From DASQFQ01 sp039934455 (lineage in GTDB: Bacteria; Actinomycetota; Thermoleophilia; Solirubrobacterales; Solirubrobacteraceae): a stretch of DNA of 44,917 nucleotides. Made by a program: the position numbers and the translations under genes. Numbering within the stretch: the stretch's first letter is position 1; the number at the start of each line of letters is the position of its first letter. Below the pieces are notes generated by a model. That model had not been told where the DNA came from. It saw only the letters and a list, made by a program, of their open reading frames with translations, and made no database searches. This document shows, piece after piece, positions 21,534-29,668 of this stretch. The stretch lies in NCBI GenBank assembly GCA_039934455.1, contig JBDTMF010000006.1, positions 1 to 44,917 on the forward strand, in the 5' to 3' direction.

Positions 21534-22741
21534 ATGACCCGCGAATCGAGCGCGCCCTCGAGGAGTTCTTCGAGTCCGAGCGCCTGTCGCGGCGGGGCTT
21601 CATCGGCCGCGCCGGCGGCTCCGGGCTCGCGCTGACCGGCCTCGCGAGCGTGCTGGCGGCGTGCGGCGGCGTCCAGGGTCAGGCCGAGAAGACCTCGAAG
21701 TCCAAGACCACCGCCGCCGCCGTCAACCACCCCAAGACGGCCATCGGCGACTGGACGTTCTCGAACTGGCCGCTCTACATCGACAAGAAGGTCATCAAGC
21801 AGTTCAACCAGAAGTTCGGCGGCCATTGCAAGTACGTCGAGGAGATCAACGACAACTTCGAGTTCTTCGGGAAGGTCCGCCAGCAGCTCCAGTCCGGGAC
21901 GCCGATCGCGCGCGACATCGTCACGCTCACCGACTACATGGCCGCGCGCTGGGTGCGCCTGGGCTACGCCGAGCCGATCGACAAGAAGAACGTCCCGAAC
22001 TTCTCCAACCTCGTCGACAACCTCAAGACGATCAACTACGACCCCAAGCGCGAGTACACGCTGCCGTGGCAGTCGGGGGCGATCGGGCTGGGCTACAACA
22101 TCAAGAAGACCGGGCGCGAGCTCAAGAGCGTCAAGGACCTCTTCGACCCGAAGTTCAAGGGCAAGGTCACGATGCTCTCCGAGCCCTACGACTCCGCGGA
22201 CACCGTGCTGCTGGGCGACGGCGTGGACTCCTCGAAGGCGACCATCGACCAGCTCCTCGGCGCGATCGAGAAGATCGACAAGGCCAACCAGCAGGGCCAG
22301 TTCCGCAAGTTCACCGGCAACGACTACACGCAGCCGCTGGCCAAGGGTGACATCTGGGTCGCGCTCGCCTACTCCGGCGACCTCGTGCAGCTGCAGTCGG
22401 ACAACCCCGACCTGCGCTTCAACTACCCGGAGGAGGGCTCGGTGATCTTCACGGACAACATGATGCTGCCGAAGCACGTCGAGCACCCCTACGCGGCCGA
22501 GACGATGATGAACTATGTCTACGACCCCGAGGTGGCCGCCACGATCGCCGCCTACGTGAACTACATCTCGCCGGTGAAGGGCGTCAAGGAGGTCCTCTTG
22601 AAGAAGAGTCCCAAGCTCGCCAACAACCCGCTGATCTTCCCGCCGGACGAGATCGCGAAGGACTTCCACCCGTACCCGGCGCTGTCGCCGAAGGACGAGC
22701 GGACGATGCAGGAGGCCATGGCGAAGGTGACGGGCGCGTAG
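21530..22741 (+). CDS. potD: polyamine ABC transporter substrate-binding lipoprotein (Tat-type)
   Basis: 403 residues. A twin-arginine signal (SRRGFIGRAGG, Arg21-Arg22) is followed by a hydrophobic stretch and a lipobox LAAC ending at Cys45, so the protein is probably exported folded by Tat and then lipid-anchored. The mature part is a PotD/PotF-like bacterial solute-binding fold (DWTFSNWPLYIDKKVIKQFN; TLTDYMAARWVRLGYAEPID; LPWQSGAIGLGYN). It captures putrescine/spermidine or a related amine outside the membrane. It starts in an ATGA overlap with potA. About 36 residues precede the hydrophobic core, long but usual for this Tat-lipoprotein group. Confidence 0.92.
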   Translation: MNDPRIERALEEFFESERLSRRGFIGRAGGSGLALTGLASVLAACGGVQGQAEKTSKSKTTAAAVNHPKTAIGDWTFSNWPLYIDKKVIKQFNQKFGGHCKYVEEINDNFEFFGKVRQQLQSGTPIARDIVTLTDYMAARWVRLGYAEPIDKKNVPNFSNLVDNLKTINYDPKREYTLPWQSGAIGLGYNIKKTGRELKSVKDLFDPKFKGKVTMLSEPYDSADTVLLGDGVDSSKATIDQLLGAIEKIDKANQQGQFRKFTGNDYTQPLAKGDIWVALAYSGDLVQLQSDNPDLRFNYPEEGSVIFTDNMMLPKHVEHPYAAETMMNYVYDPEVAATIAAYVNYISPVKGVKEVLLKKSPKLANNPLIFPPDEIAKDFHPYPALSPKDERTMQEAMAKVTGA

Positions 22742-22760
22742 GCATGCGCGCGCTGGGCTG

Positions 22761-23633
22761 ATGCTCCGGCTCTCGCTGCGCCGGCGCCGGCAGCTGCTGC
22801 CCTGGCTGTTCCTGGGGCCGGGGCTGCTGTGGCTGGTCGTGTTCTTCGCGATCCCGCTGCTCAACCAGGCCAACGTGTCGCTGCAGTCGGGCGACGCCGA
22901 GACCGGCTACGCGTTCGACTGGGCCTTCAGCACCTACTCGAACGCGATCAGCGACTACCACACGCAGTTCATCCGCTCGATCGGCTATTCGGCGACCGCG
23001 ACGGCGCTGTGCCTGATCATCGGCTTCCCGCTCGCGTACTTCACCGCCTTCAGGGCCGGGCGCTTCAAGAACCTGATCCTGCTGCTGATCATCCTGCCGT
23101 TCTTCACCTCCTTCGTGTTGCGGACGGTGGCCTGGCAGCTGATCCTCTCCGACAACGGCTGGGTCGTCGAGCGCCTGCGCGACGTCGGGCTGCTGAGCGC
23201 GAGCGGGCGGCTGCTGGCCTCACGCACGGCCGTGATCGCGGGCATCACCTACAACTTCCTCCCGTTCATGATCCTGCCGCTCTACGTGTCGCTCGAGAAG
23301 ATCGATCGTCGGCTGATCGAGGCCGCGACCGACCTCTACGCCAGCCGCACCACGGCGTTCCGGCGCGTCACGCTGCCGCTCGCCCTGCCGGGCATCTTCG
23401 CCGGCTCCCTGCTGACCTTCATCCCCGCCTGCGGCGACTTCATCAACGCCGCCTTGCTCGGCACGCCGCGCCAGTTCATGGTCGGCAACGTGATCCAGTC
23501 GAAGTTCCTCACGATCCTCGACTACCCGACGGCCGCGGCGCTGTCCTTCATCCTCATGAGCTTCATCCTGATCGGGGTCTTCATCTATGCGCGTCTGCTG
23601 GGCACCCAGAACCTGACCGAGGCGGCGTTCTAG
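22761..23633 (+). CDS. potB: polyamine ABC transporter permease
   Basis: 290 residues, six membrane helices beginning with LFLGPGLLWLVVFFAIPLL (about 16-35). The EAA cytoplasmic loop that contacts the ATPase is visible (LIEAATDLYASRTTAFRRVTL style, near residues 185-205, with G replaced by Y-A). It is PotB-like and pairs with PotC to form the channel. It begins 19 bases after potD. No distinct promoter in that gap. Confidence 0.92.
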   Translation: MLRLSLRRRRQLLPWLFLGPGLLWLVVFFAIPLLNQANVSLQSGDAETGYAFDWAFSTYSNAISDYHTQFIRSIGYSATATALCLIIGFPLAYFTAFRAGRFKNLILLLIILPFFTSFVLRTVAWQLILSDNGWVVERLRDVGLLSASGRLLASRTAVIAGITYNFLPFMILPLYVSLEKIDRRLIEAATDLYASRTTAFRRVTLPLALPGIFAGSLLTFIPACGDFINAALLGTPRQFMVGNVIQSKFLTILDYPTAAALSFILMSFILIGVFIYARLLGTQNLTEAAF

Positions 23634-24490
23634 TGCAGTCGACCGGCGACAAGATCCGCTCATGGGGGCTCGGAGTGTGGTCGGCGGTCGCGGTGCTCTA
23701 CCTCTTCATCCCGATCTTCATCGTCGTCCTGTTCTCGTTCAACGACAACAAGGGCCGCTTCAACTTCACCTGGCAGGGCTTCACGCTCAGCCACTGGGCC
23801 GACCCGTTCGCGAACCCCGACCTCGCGACCGCGCTCAAGAACTCGGTGCTCATCGCGCTGCTGGCGACGGTGCTCGCGACCGTGCTGGGCACGTTCATGG
23901 CGCTCGCGCTCGTGCGCTATGGCTTCCGCGGCCGCGGCGTCGTCGACCTGCTCGTCTTCCTCCCGCTCGCGACCCCGGAGGTCGTGCTCGGCGCCGCGCT
24001 GCTGGCGCTGTTCCTGACGATGGCGGTCAACACCGGCTTCGCGACGATCGTGATCGCCCACACGATGTTCACGATCTCCTACGTGGTGGTGACGGTCAAG
24101 GCGCGCCTCGAGGGCATGGACCGCCACATCGAGGAGGCGGCGATGGACCTCGGGGCCACCGAGTGGGTGACGTTCCGCAAGATCACGCTGCCCATGATCG
24201 CGCCCGGCGTGGCAGCGGCGGCGCTGCTGGCCTCCGCCATCTCGATCGACGACTACGTGATCACGAGCTTCAACGCCGGCCAGACCCAGACGTTCCCGCT
24301 CTTCATCTTCGGCGCCACCCGCCAGGGCGTGCCGCCGGAGGTCAACGTGCTGGCCACCGGCCTGCTGCTGGGGGTGCTGATCCTGATGGGGCTCAACGTG
24401 ATGCTGCAACGGCGCCTGGCGGCGCGCTCGCTGCGCCGCGACGCGGTCGAGGAGCCGGAGACGGCGGCGCTCGTGCCTGCGCGTGGCTAG
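23633..24490 (+). CDS. potC: polyamine ABC transporter permease
   Basis: 285 residues from GTG 23633, which shares one base with the potB stop (TAGTG). First helix WSAVAVLYLFIPIFIVVLFS, followed by the periplasmic segment FNDNKGRFNFTWQGFTL, typical of PotC. The EAA loop IEEAAMDLGATEWVTFRKIT is intact (residues about 165-185). It is the second channel-forming subunit. Its last eight bases overlap the start of the deacetylase gene, which ties uptake to the downstream catabolic enzymes. Confidence 0.92.
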   Translation: MQSTGDKIRSWGLGVWSAVAVLYLFIPIFIVVLFSFNDNKGRFNFTWQGFTLSHWADPFANPDLATALKNSVLIALLATVLATVLGTFMALALVRYGFRGRGVVDLLVFLPLATPEVVLGAALLALFLTMAVNTGFATIVIAHTMFTISYVVVTVKARLEGMDRHIEEAAMDLGATEWVTFRKITLPMIAPGVAAAALLASAISIDDYVITSFNAGQTQTFPLFIFGATRQGVPPEVNVLATGLLLGVLILMGLNVMLQRRLAARSLRRDAVEEPETAALVPARG

Positions 24491-25526
24491 CCGGCGCACG
24501 GGCCTCGTCTTCGACGAGCGCTGCTTCGGCCACCGCAACCCGCCGAGCGGGCCGCCGTGGCTGGCGGTGCCGCCGTTCGAGCGGCCGGAGCGGCTGGCGG
24601 CGACGTTCCGCGCGCTCGAGGGCTCGGGCATCCTGCGCCACGTCGTGCGGATGCCGGCCCGCAGCGCCCCGCGCGCCGCGCTCGAGCTCGTCCATGACGC
24701 CAGCCATGTGGAGCGGGTCCTGACCGAGCCGCGGGTGCTGACCCAGCTCGACCACGAGGCGTGGATCGGGCCGGGCAGCGGCACCGCCGCGCTGCTCGCG
24801 GTCGGCGGGATGCTGGAGGCGGTCGCGGCCGTGGTGGCGGGCGACGTCGAGAACGCGTTCGTGCTCGCGCGGCCGCCGGGACACCACGCCGAGGCGGGCC
24901 GGCCGATGGGCTTCTGCCTCTTCAACGCGACCGCGGTGGCGGCGCGCTGGGCGCAGCTCGCCCGCGGCGCCGCGCGGGTCGCGATCCTCGACTGGGACGT
25001 CCATCACGGCAACGGGACCGAGGCGATCTTCCGCGACGACGGCAGCGTGCTGACGATCTCGCTGCACCAGGACCGGCTCTACCCCTACGACACCGGCGAC
25101 GTCGGCGCGCCCGGCGATGCGATCGTCAACGTGCCGCTGCCGGCGGGCACCGGCGACGCGGGCTACGCGCTGGCCTTCGAGCGCGTCGTCGAGCCGGCGA
25201 TCCGCGCCTTCGCCCCCGACCTGCTGCTCGTCGGAGCCGGGCAGGACGCGGCGGCCAGCGATCCGCTCGGGCGGATGGCCGTCACCGTCCCCGGTTTTCG
25301 CGAATGGACCGAGCGCGCGCTCGCGCTGGCGGGCGAGTGCTGCGGCGGGCGGCTCGTCGCCTTCCTCGAGGGCGGCTACTCGCTGCGCCACCTCCCTGCC
25401 GCCAACCTCGCGATCCTCGAGACGCTGGCGGGCCGGCCGCCGAGCTTCGCGGGCGACCCGGTCGGCTGCGACGTCCCGGAGGGGGTGCGCGAGGTCGAGC
25501 GCGCGGCGGTCGAGGCCGCCGCGTGA
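24483..25526 (+). CDS. HDAC-family deacetylase, probable acetylpolyamine amidohydrolase
   Basis: 347 residues from GTG 24483, overlapping potC by eight bases. Class II histone-deacetylase fold enzyme: catalytic His134-His135 in PPGHHAEAG, zinc ligands Asp172 and His174 in DWDVHHGNGT, third ligand Asp260 in SDPLGRM, and the late LEGGYSL loop. In bacteria this family hydrolyses acetylated polyamines or other small acetylamides. The position between polyamine transporter genes and an FAD amine oxidase strongly favours acetylpolyamine deacetylation: imported N-acetylated putrescine/spermidine would be freed for oxidation. Substrate is inference from context. Confidence 0.88.
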   Translation: MASRRTGLVFDERCFGHRNPPSGPPWLAVPPFERPERLAATFRALEGSGILRHVVRMPARSAPRAALELVHDASHVERVLTEPRVLTQLDHEAWIGPGSGTAALLAVGGMLEAVAAVVAGDVENAFVLARPPGHHAEAGRPMGFCLFNATAVAARWAQLARGAARVAILDWDVHHGNGTEAIFRDDGSVLTISLHQDRLYPYDTGDVGAPGDAIVNVPLPAGTGDAGYALAFERVVEPAIRAFAPDLLLVGAGQDAAASDPLGRMAVTVPGFREWTERALALAGECCGGRLVAFLEGGYSLRHLPAANLAILETLAGRPPSFAGDPVGCDVPEGVREVERAAVEAAA

Positions 25527-26914
25527 TCCATGACGCCCACGGCTGGTGGATCGCCGACGCGGGCGCGCCGGCGCCGCTGCCGCCGCTGGCCGGCGAGGTC
25601 GACGCCGACGTCGTCGTGGTCGGCGGCGGCTACACCGGCCTGTGGACGGCGTGGGAGATCGCCGAGGCCGAACCGAACGCGCGGGTGGTCGTGCTCGAGG
25701 CGGAGCGCTGCGGGATGGGCCCGAGCGGGCGCAACGGGGGCTTCCTGTCCTCGCTGTGGCTGTACCTGCCGCTGCTGCGCGAGCAGTACGACGAGGCGCG
25801 GGCGCGTGAGCTGTGCGAGGCCTCGGTGGAGTCGGTGCAGGCGGTCGGCGCGTGGTGCGAGGCTCAGGAGGTCGACGCCTGGTACCGCGAGGCCCCGCAT
25901 CTCGTCGTGTCCTGCGCGCCCGCCCAGGACGGCGCGAGCGCGAACGCGGTCACGGGCGAAGAGGTCGTGGCCCTGAGCGCCGCCGAGGCGCGCGCGGTCT
26001 GCGCCTCGCCGGTGTTCCGCGACGGCGTCGCGGCCCGCGCCGGTGCGACCGTGCACCCGGCGCGGCTGGCGTTCGGGCTGCGCGAGCGCCTGCTCGGGCG
26101 CGGGGTGCGGATCTTCGAGGGCTCGGCGGTGCGGGCGCTGCGCGCCGACCGCGCGCATCCCGACGCGCCGGGCGCGATGGTCGCCGAGGCGGCGGCCGAG
26201 CGCGTGCGCGCGGGCGCCGCGGTGGTCGCCGTCAACGGCGCCTCGGGGCGGCTGCGGCGACTGCGCAACCGCCTCACCGTGTCCTCGAGCCACATCGTGC
26301 TGACCGAGCCCGTCCCGGACGTGATCGAGATGCTCGGCTGGACCGGCGGCGAGGCGATCACCGACGGCCGTGCACTGCTGCACTACTTCCGCACCACGCG
26401 CGACGGGCGCATCCTGTTCGGCTGGGGCGGCGGGCGGATGTCGGCCGGCGCGCGGACGGGCGGCCGGATGGACGTCGATCCGGAGATCGTGGAGGCGACA
26501 CGGCGCAGCCTCCTACGGATCTTCCCGATGCTGCAGGGCCGGCGGATCGAGCGCGCCTGGGGCGGGCCGATCGACGTCTCCCCCACGCACCTGCCTTCGA
26601 TCGTCACGCTCTCAGGCGGCCGTGCCTGGGCGGCGTTCGGCTACACCGGCAACGGCGTTGGCCCCTCGCACCTGGCCGCGCGCTCGCTCGCGTCGCTCGC
26701 GCTCGGCCGCCGCGACGCAGCCGCGCGCTGGGCCTGGATCGACCCGCCGCCGAAGGCCGTGCCACCCGAGCCGCTGCGGGTCGCGGGGGCGACGATGCTC
26801 CGCGCGGCGCTCGCACGCAGCGAGGCGGCCGCCGAGACCGGCGGCCGCTCGGACCCGGTCACCGAGGCCGTCGCCGCGCTCCCGGCGAAGCTCGGGCTGC
26901 ACATCGTGCGCTGA
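25523..26914 (+). CDS. FAD-dependent amine oxidoreductase (PuuB/DAO-like)
   Basis: 463 residues from GTG 25523 (GTGA overlap with the deacetylase). N-terminal Rossmann motif VVVGGGYTGLWTAW (Gly34-Gly39 region), followed by the DAO-family block CGMGPSGRNGGFLSS, and a C-terminal FAD-contact block AAFGYTGNGVGPSHLAARSLA (split here: AAFGYTGNGVG and PSHLAARS). These features resemble gamma-glutamylputrescine oxidoreductase PuuB and related amine oxidases. It probably oxidises putrescine or a derivative to an aldehyde, the step following uptake and deacetylation. No glutamyl-putrescine synthetase gene is in the operon, so direct diamine oxidation is possible. Confidence 0.86.
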   Translation: MIHDAHGWWIADAGAPAPLPPLAGEVDADVVVVGGGYTGLWTAWEIAEAEPNARVVVLEAERCGMGPSGRNGGFLSSLWLYLPLLREQYDEARARELCEASVESVQAVGAWCEAQEVDAWYREAPHLVVSCAPAQDGASANAVTGEEVVALSAAEARAVCASPVFRDGVAARAGATVHPARLAFGLRERLLGRGVRIFEGSAVRALRADRAHPDAPGAMVAEAAAERVRAGAAVVAVNGASGRLRRLRNRLTVSSSHIVLTEPVPDVIEMLGWTGGEAITDGRALLHYFRTTRDGRILFGWGGGRMSAGARTGGRMDVDPEIVEATRRSLLRIFPMLQGRRIERAWGGPIDVSPTHLPSIVTLSGGRAWAAFGYTGNGVGPSHLAARSLASLALGRRDAAARWAWIDPPPKAVPPEPLRVAGATMLRAALARSEAAAETGGRSDPVTEAVAALPAKLGLHIVR

Positions 26915-26932
26915 TCTGCCGATAAGGGCCGA

Positions 26933-28387
26933 ATGGCCAAGAACTCGGGGCAGGCGTCGCGCGGATTGCTCGCGCTGCTGGCGGCGTGGGCGGTGGGACT
27001 GCCCGCCCTGCTGCACTACGTCGGCGGGCGCGAGGCGCGCGTCGGCCCCGACGTGCACTTCTGGCTCGTCGCCTCGGGCGCGACCGCCGCCGCCGCCGCA
27101 TCGATCGGCCTGACCGTCGGGGGGATCCGGGCCCGCGACAGCCGCACCGTCCTGCTCGGCGCCGCCTTCTCCACCATGACCGCCCTGCTGGCGATCCACG
27201 GGATCGCCACGCCCGGGATCGTGGTCGGGCCGAACGGCGTCATCGCCGTCGCCGGCGCGGCCTCGCTGCCGGCCGGCGCCACCGTGCTCTCGCTCAGCGC
27301 GCTGCCCGCGATGCGCCGGCCCGTGAGCCTGCGCCCGGTGCTCGCGCTGCAGGCGGGCCTCGCCGTCCTGATCATCGGGCTGGGGACGATCGGGCTGCTC
27401 GTGCCCTCCGCCGTGCCGGACGTCCCCGCCGCCGGGAGCGCGCCCGCGGTCGTGCTGCTCGTGATCGGCGCCATCGGCTTCGCGCTGCTCGCGCTGCGCG
27501 CGGCGCGGACCTACACGCTGACCCGCCGCACGACCGATCTGCTGGTCAGCGTCGGCTGCGTGTGGCTCGGATGGGCGCTCGTGCCCCAGCTCCTGCTCGG
27601 CTACGGGACCTGGGCCTTCTACTTCGGCCACGCCATGGAGCTGCTGGGCATCGTGCTGATCGCCATCCCGGCCGTGCTCGACCTGCGCCAGGGCCGCTCC
27701 TCCCGCCCGCTCGTGGGCGACCTTGCGGCGACCGAGCTCGTCGGCGCCGAAGAGGCCTTCCTCGGTCCGCGCGTGCGCTCGCTGATGGTCGACCTCGCCG
27801 CCAAGGACCGCTCGACCGAGGAGCACACCCGCCGCGTCGCGACGCTCGCCTGCGCGGTCGGCGAGGAGCTGCGCCTTCCGGCTGCGACGCTGCGCCACCT
27901 CGCGATGGGCGGCCTGCTGCACGACATGGGCAAGCTGCGCGTCCCCGCAGCCATCCTCGGCAAGCCGTCCGCTCTCGACCCGGCCGAGTTCGCGCTGATC
28001 AAGCGCCACCCCGAGGACGGCGCGCGCCTGCTGGCGGACCTCGGCGGCTTTCCGCCCGAGGTCCTCGACCTCGTCCTCGACCACCACGAGCGCCTCGACG
28101 GCGCCGGCTACCCGCGCAGCCTGCCCGAGACGCGCATCGGCCTCGCCACCCGCGTGCTCACGGTCTGCGACGTCTTCGACGCGCTCGTCTCCCACCGCGT
28201 CTACCGTCCGGCCTGGACGCCCGAGAAGGCGCTCCGGCTGCTGCGCGAGGAGACCGGCACGGCCTTCGACTCGGACTGCGTCGCCGCGCTCGAGCGCGTG
28301 CTCGCACGCGACGCGCACGACCCGGGCTGGGTCGCCGGGCTCGCCGCCGAGCCCGCCCTGCCGCGCGCGCCCGCCCCGCGGCGCTAG
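26933..28387 (+). CDS. membrane-bound HD-GYP domain phosphodiesterase
   Basis: 484 residues. The N-terminal 245 residues form about eight hydrophobic helices (GLLALLAAWAVGLPALLHYV first; HAMELLGIVLIAIPAVLDL last), an unclassified membrane sensor. Residues about 285-460 are an HD-GYP domain: HTRRVATLA, His330-Asp331 in LLHDMGKLRVP, HPEDGARLL, and His384-His385 in HHERLDGAGYP. All canonical metal and GYP residues are intact, so active cyclic-di-GMP hydrolysis is expected. The gene is 18 bases after the amine oxidase; GATAAG six bases before the ATG may give it its own promoter. A role in polyamine-linked signalling is speculation. Confidence 0.88.
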   Translation: MAKNSGQASRGLLALLAAWAVGLPALLHYVGGREARVGPDVHFWLVASGATAAAAASIGLTVGGIRARDSRTVLLGAAFSTMTALLAIHGIATPGIVVGPNGVIAVAGAASLPAGATVLSLSALPAMRRPVSLRPVLALQAGLAVLIIGLGTIGLLVPSAVPDVPAAGSAPAVVLLVIGAIGFALLALRAARTYTLTRRTTDLLVSVGCVWLGWALVPQLLLGYGTWAFYFGHAMELLGIVLIAIPAVLDLRQGRSSRPLVGDLAATELVGAEEAFLGPRVRSLMVDLAAKDRSTEEHTRRVATLACAVGEELRLPAATLRHLAMGGLLHDMGKLRVPAAILGKPSALDPAEFALIKRHPEDGARLLADLGGFPPEVLDLVLDHHERLDGAGYPRSLPETRIGLATRVLTVCDVFDALVSHRVYRPAWTPEKALRLLREETGTAFDSDCVAALERVLARDAHDPGWVAGLAAEPALPRAPAPRR

Positions 28388-28984
28388 TCACTCCTCGCGC
28401 GCCGGATCGCCCGCCGGCAGCACGTCGCTCGCCCAGTCCGTGCGCTTCCAGTCCGGCACGGGCGTCTCCTCGTCGGCGTGCGGCACGAAGCGCGAGCGCT
28501 CGACCAGCTCGTAGTGGTGGATGTAGCGCGGGCAGTTGGGGAACACCTCGCGGACCGCGACGCGCACGACGGACCGCGCCTCGGGCCAGATCTCCAGCAG
28601 TGGGTCGCCGGGGTCGATCGAGGCGGTCCCATTGAGCCGCAGCCGCCGCCGGCGCTCGAAGCTCACGAACAGCAGCCCGACCTCGGGGTTGACGAGCGTG
28701 TTGCCGAGCGAGAGGAACATGCCGTTGCCGTCGTAGTCGGGGAACCCGATGGTGCGCTCGTCGAGCACGCGCACGAAGCCCGGGTCGCCGCCCTTGTAGG
28801 AGCAGTTCGGGCGCCCCTCGGGATCCGCCGTGGCGAGGAAGAACATGTCGAGGGCCTCGATGAAGGCGCGGTCGCCGTCGTCGATGACGTCGCGCACCTT
28901 GACCTCCTCGAGACGGTCCGCGAGGCGACGGGTGTCGAAGGCGTCCTGCAGGCGGCGGTTGCCTTCGTGATAGAGGCTTGCCAC
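28388..28984 (-). CDS. pyridoxamine-phosphate-oxidase-like FMN-binding protein
   Basis: 198 residues from GTG 28984. Split-barrel flavin-binding fold of the PPOX family: AFIEALDMFFLATADPEGRP, CSYKGGDPGFVRVLDERTIG, GNGMFLSLGNTLVNPEVGLL, and RRRLRLNGTASI. The central part is close to the general stress / PPOX-class FMN or F420 proteins. Enzymatic role is not defined; such proteins often reduce small molecules or bind heme. It is convergent with HD-GYP with stop codons back to back, and divergent from the kinase-like gene with 38 bases between starts. Confidence 0.85.
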   Translation of the reverse strand: MASLYHEGNRRLQDAFDTRRLADRLEEVKVRDVIDDGDRAFIEALDMFFLATADPEGRPNCSYKGGDPGFVRVLDERTIGFPDYDGNGMFLSLGNTLVNPEVGLLFVSFERRRRLRLNGTASIDPGDPLLEIWPEARSVVRVAVREVFPNCPRYIHHYELVERSRFVPHADEETPVPDWKRTDWASDVLPAGDPAREE

Positions 28985-28990
28985 AGGGCG

Positions 28991-28996
28991 AGCCTA
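28991..28996 (-). promoter_or_regulatory. -10 box of the PPOX-like gene (leaderless)
   Basis: TAGGCT on the minus strand ends six bases before GTG 28984. No Shine-Dalgarno. No clear -35 at 16-18 bases. Confidence 0.45.
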
Positions 28997-29022
28997 CAGC
29001 CGCGTCTGCCAAGGTAGTGGAG

Positions 29023-29664
29023 ATGCCGACTCCTCCCCGCAGCGTCAAGATCCCCGAGAACGAGCGAGGTGGCTGGTCGTCCGAGCGCCCGCGCCGCCCG
29101 GGCGAGCCCGAGCGCCCGCCGCGCTTGGCCGACGTGAGCGTGCGCGGCCGGGTCCTGGCGCCGAGCGACCGGCTGCGCTACGCGCCGGGGAGCCTGCTGC
29201 TGCTCGTGGGCGCCGACGCGCCCGGCGTCGAGGCGCTCGCGACGCGCGTGCTCGAGGACTCGAGCACGCTGCTCTCGCTGGCCAAGCTGCGCGGGATGCT
29301 CGAGGGCCGTGTGCCCGAGGGCGAGGTCGACGAGAAGGCGCGCGCGCTGCTCGACGCCACGGCGGCCAAGCGCCTCGTTTCCGGCCAGACCGTCGTGATC
29401 GCGCTCGAGAGCCTCGATGCGGTCGAGCGCGAGCGCTACGTGCGCGCCGCCCTCCCCCATCGCCGCCCGCGCCACCTGATCCTCGTCGAGACCGGCAAGG
29501 CCAACGTGGCCGAGGAGGACCGCGCGGCGCTCGGCGCCCTGCGGACCGCGCTCGACGCCGGCGAGATGGGCCAGGAGGGCTTCGTCACCTCGCTGCGCCT
29601 CGGCGGGCGGACGATCGGCGAGCTCAACCGGATCGTGTTCGCGCCGCCCCCGAAGGACGACTAG
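29023..29664 (+). CDS. degenerate P-loop kinase-like protein
   Basis: 213 residues from ATG 29023. The N-terminal 45 residues are Pro/Arg/Glu-rich and probably disordered. From residue 56 the layout LLLLVGADAPGVEALATRVL, STLLSLAKLRGML, LLDATAAKRLVSGQTVVIA and PRHLILVE matches the bacterial polynucleotide-kinase/AAA_33 kinase fold (beta strand, P-loop, helix; then the AAKRL-AAG-VVDATN block). The Walker A lysine and Ser/Thr are missing (GADAPGVE, Val69-Glu70), and the expected acidic base and VDATN block are also altered (VIALES). It is therefore probably a non-catalytic member, or bound to another ligand. Homology is my reading of pattern only. It converges with serA, four bases apart. Confidence 0.55.
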   Translation: MPTPPRSVKIPENERGGWSSERPRRPGEPERPPRLADVSVRGRVLAPSDRLRYAPGSLLLLVGADAPGVEALATRVLEDSSTLLSLAKLRGMLEGRVPEGEVDEKARALLDATAAKRLVSGQTVVIALESLDAVERERYVRAALPHRRPRHLILVETGKANVAEEDRAALGALRTALDAGEMGQEGFVTSLRLGGRTIGELNRIVFAPPPKDD

Positions 29665-29668
29665 CCCT

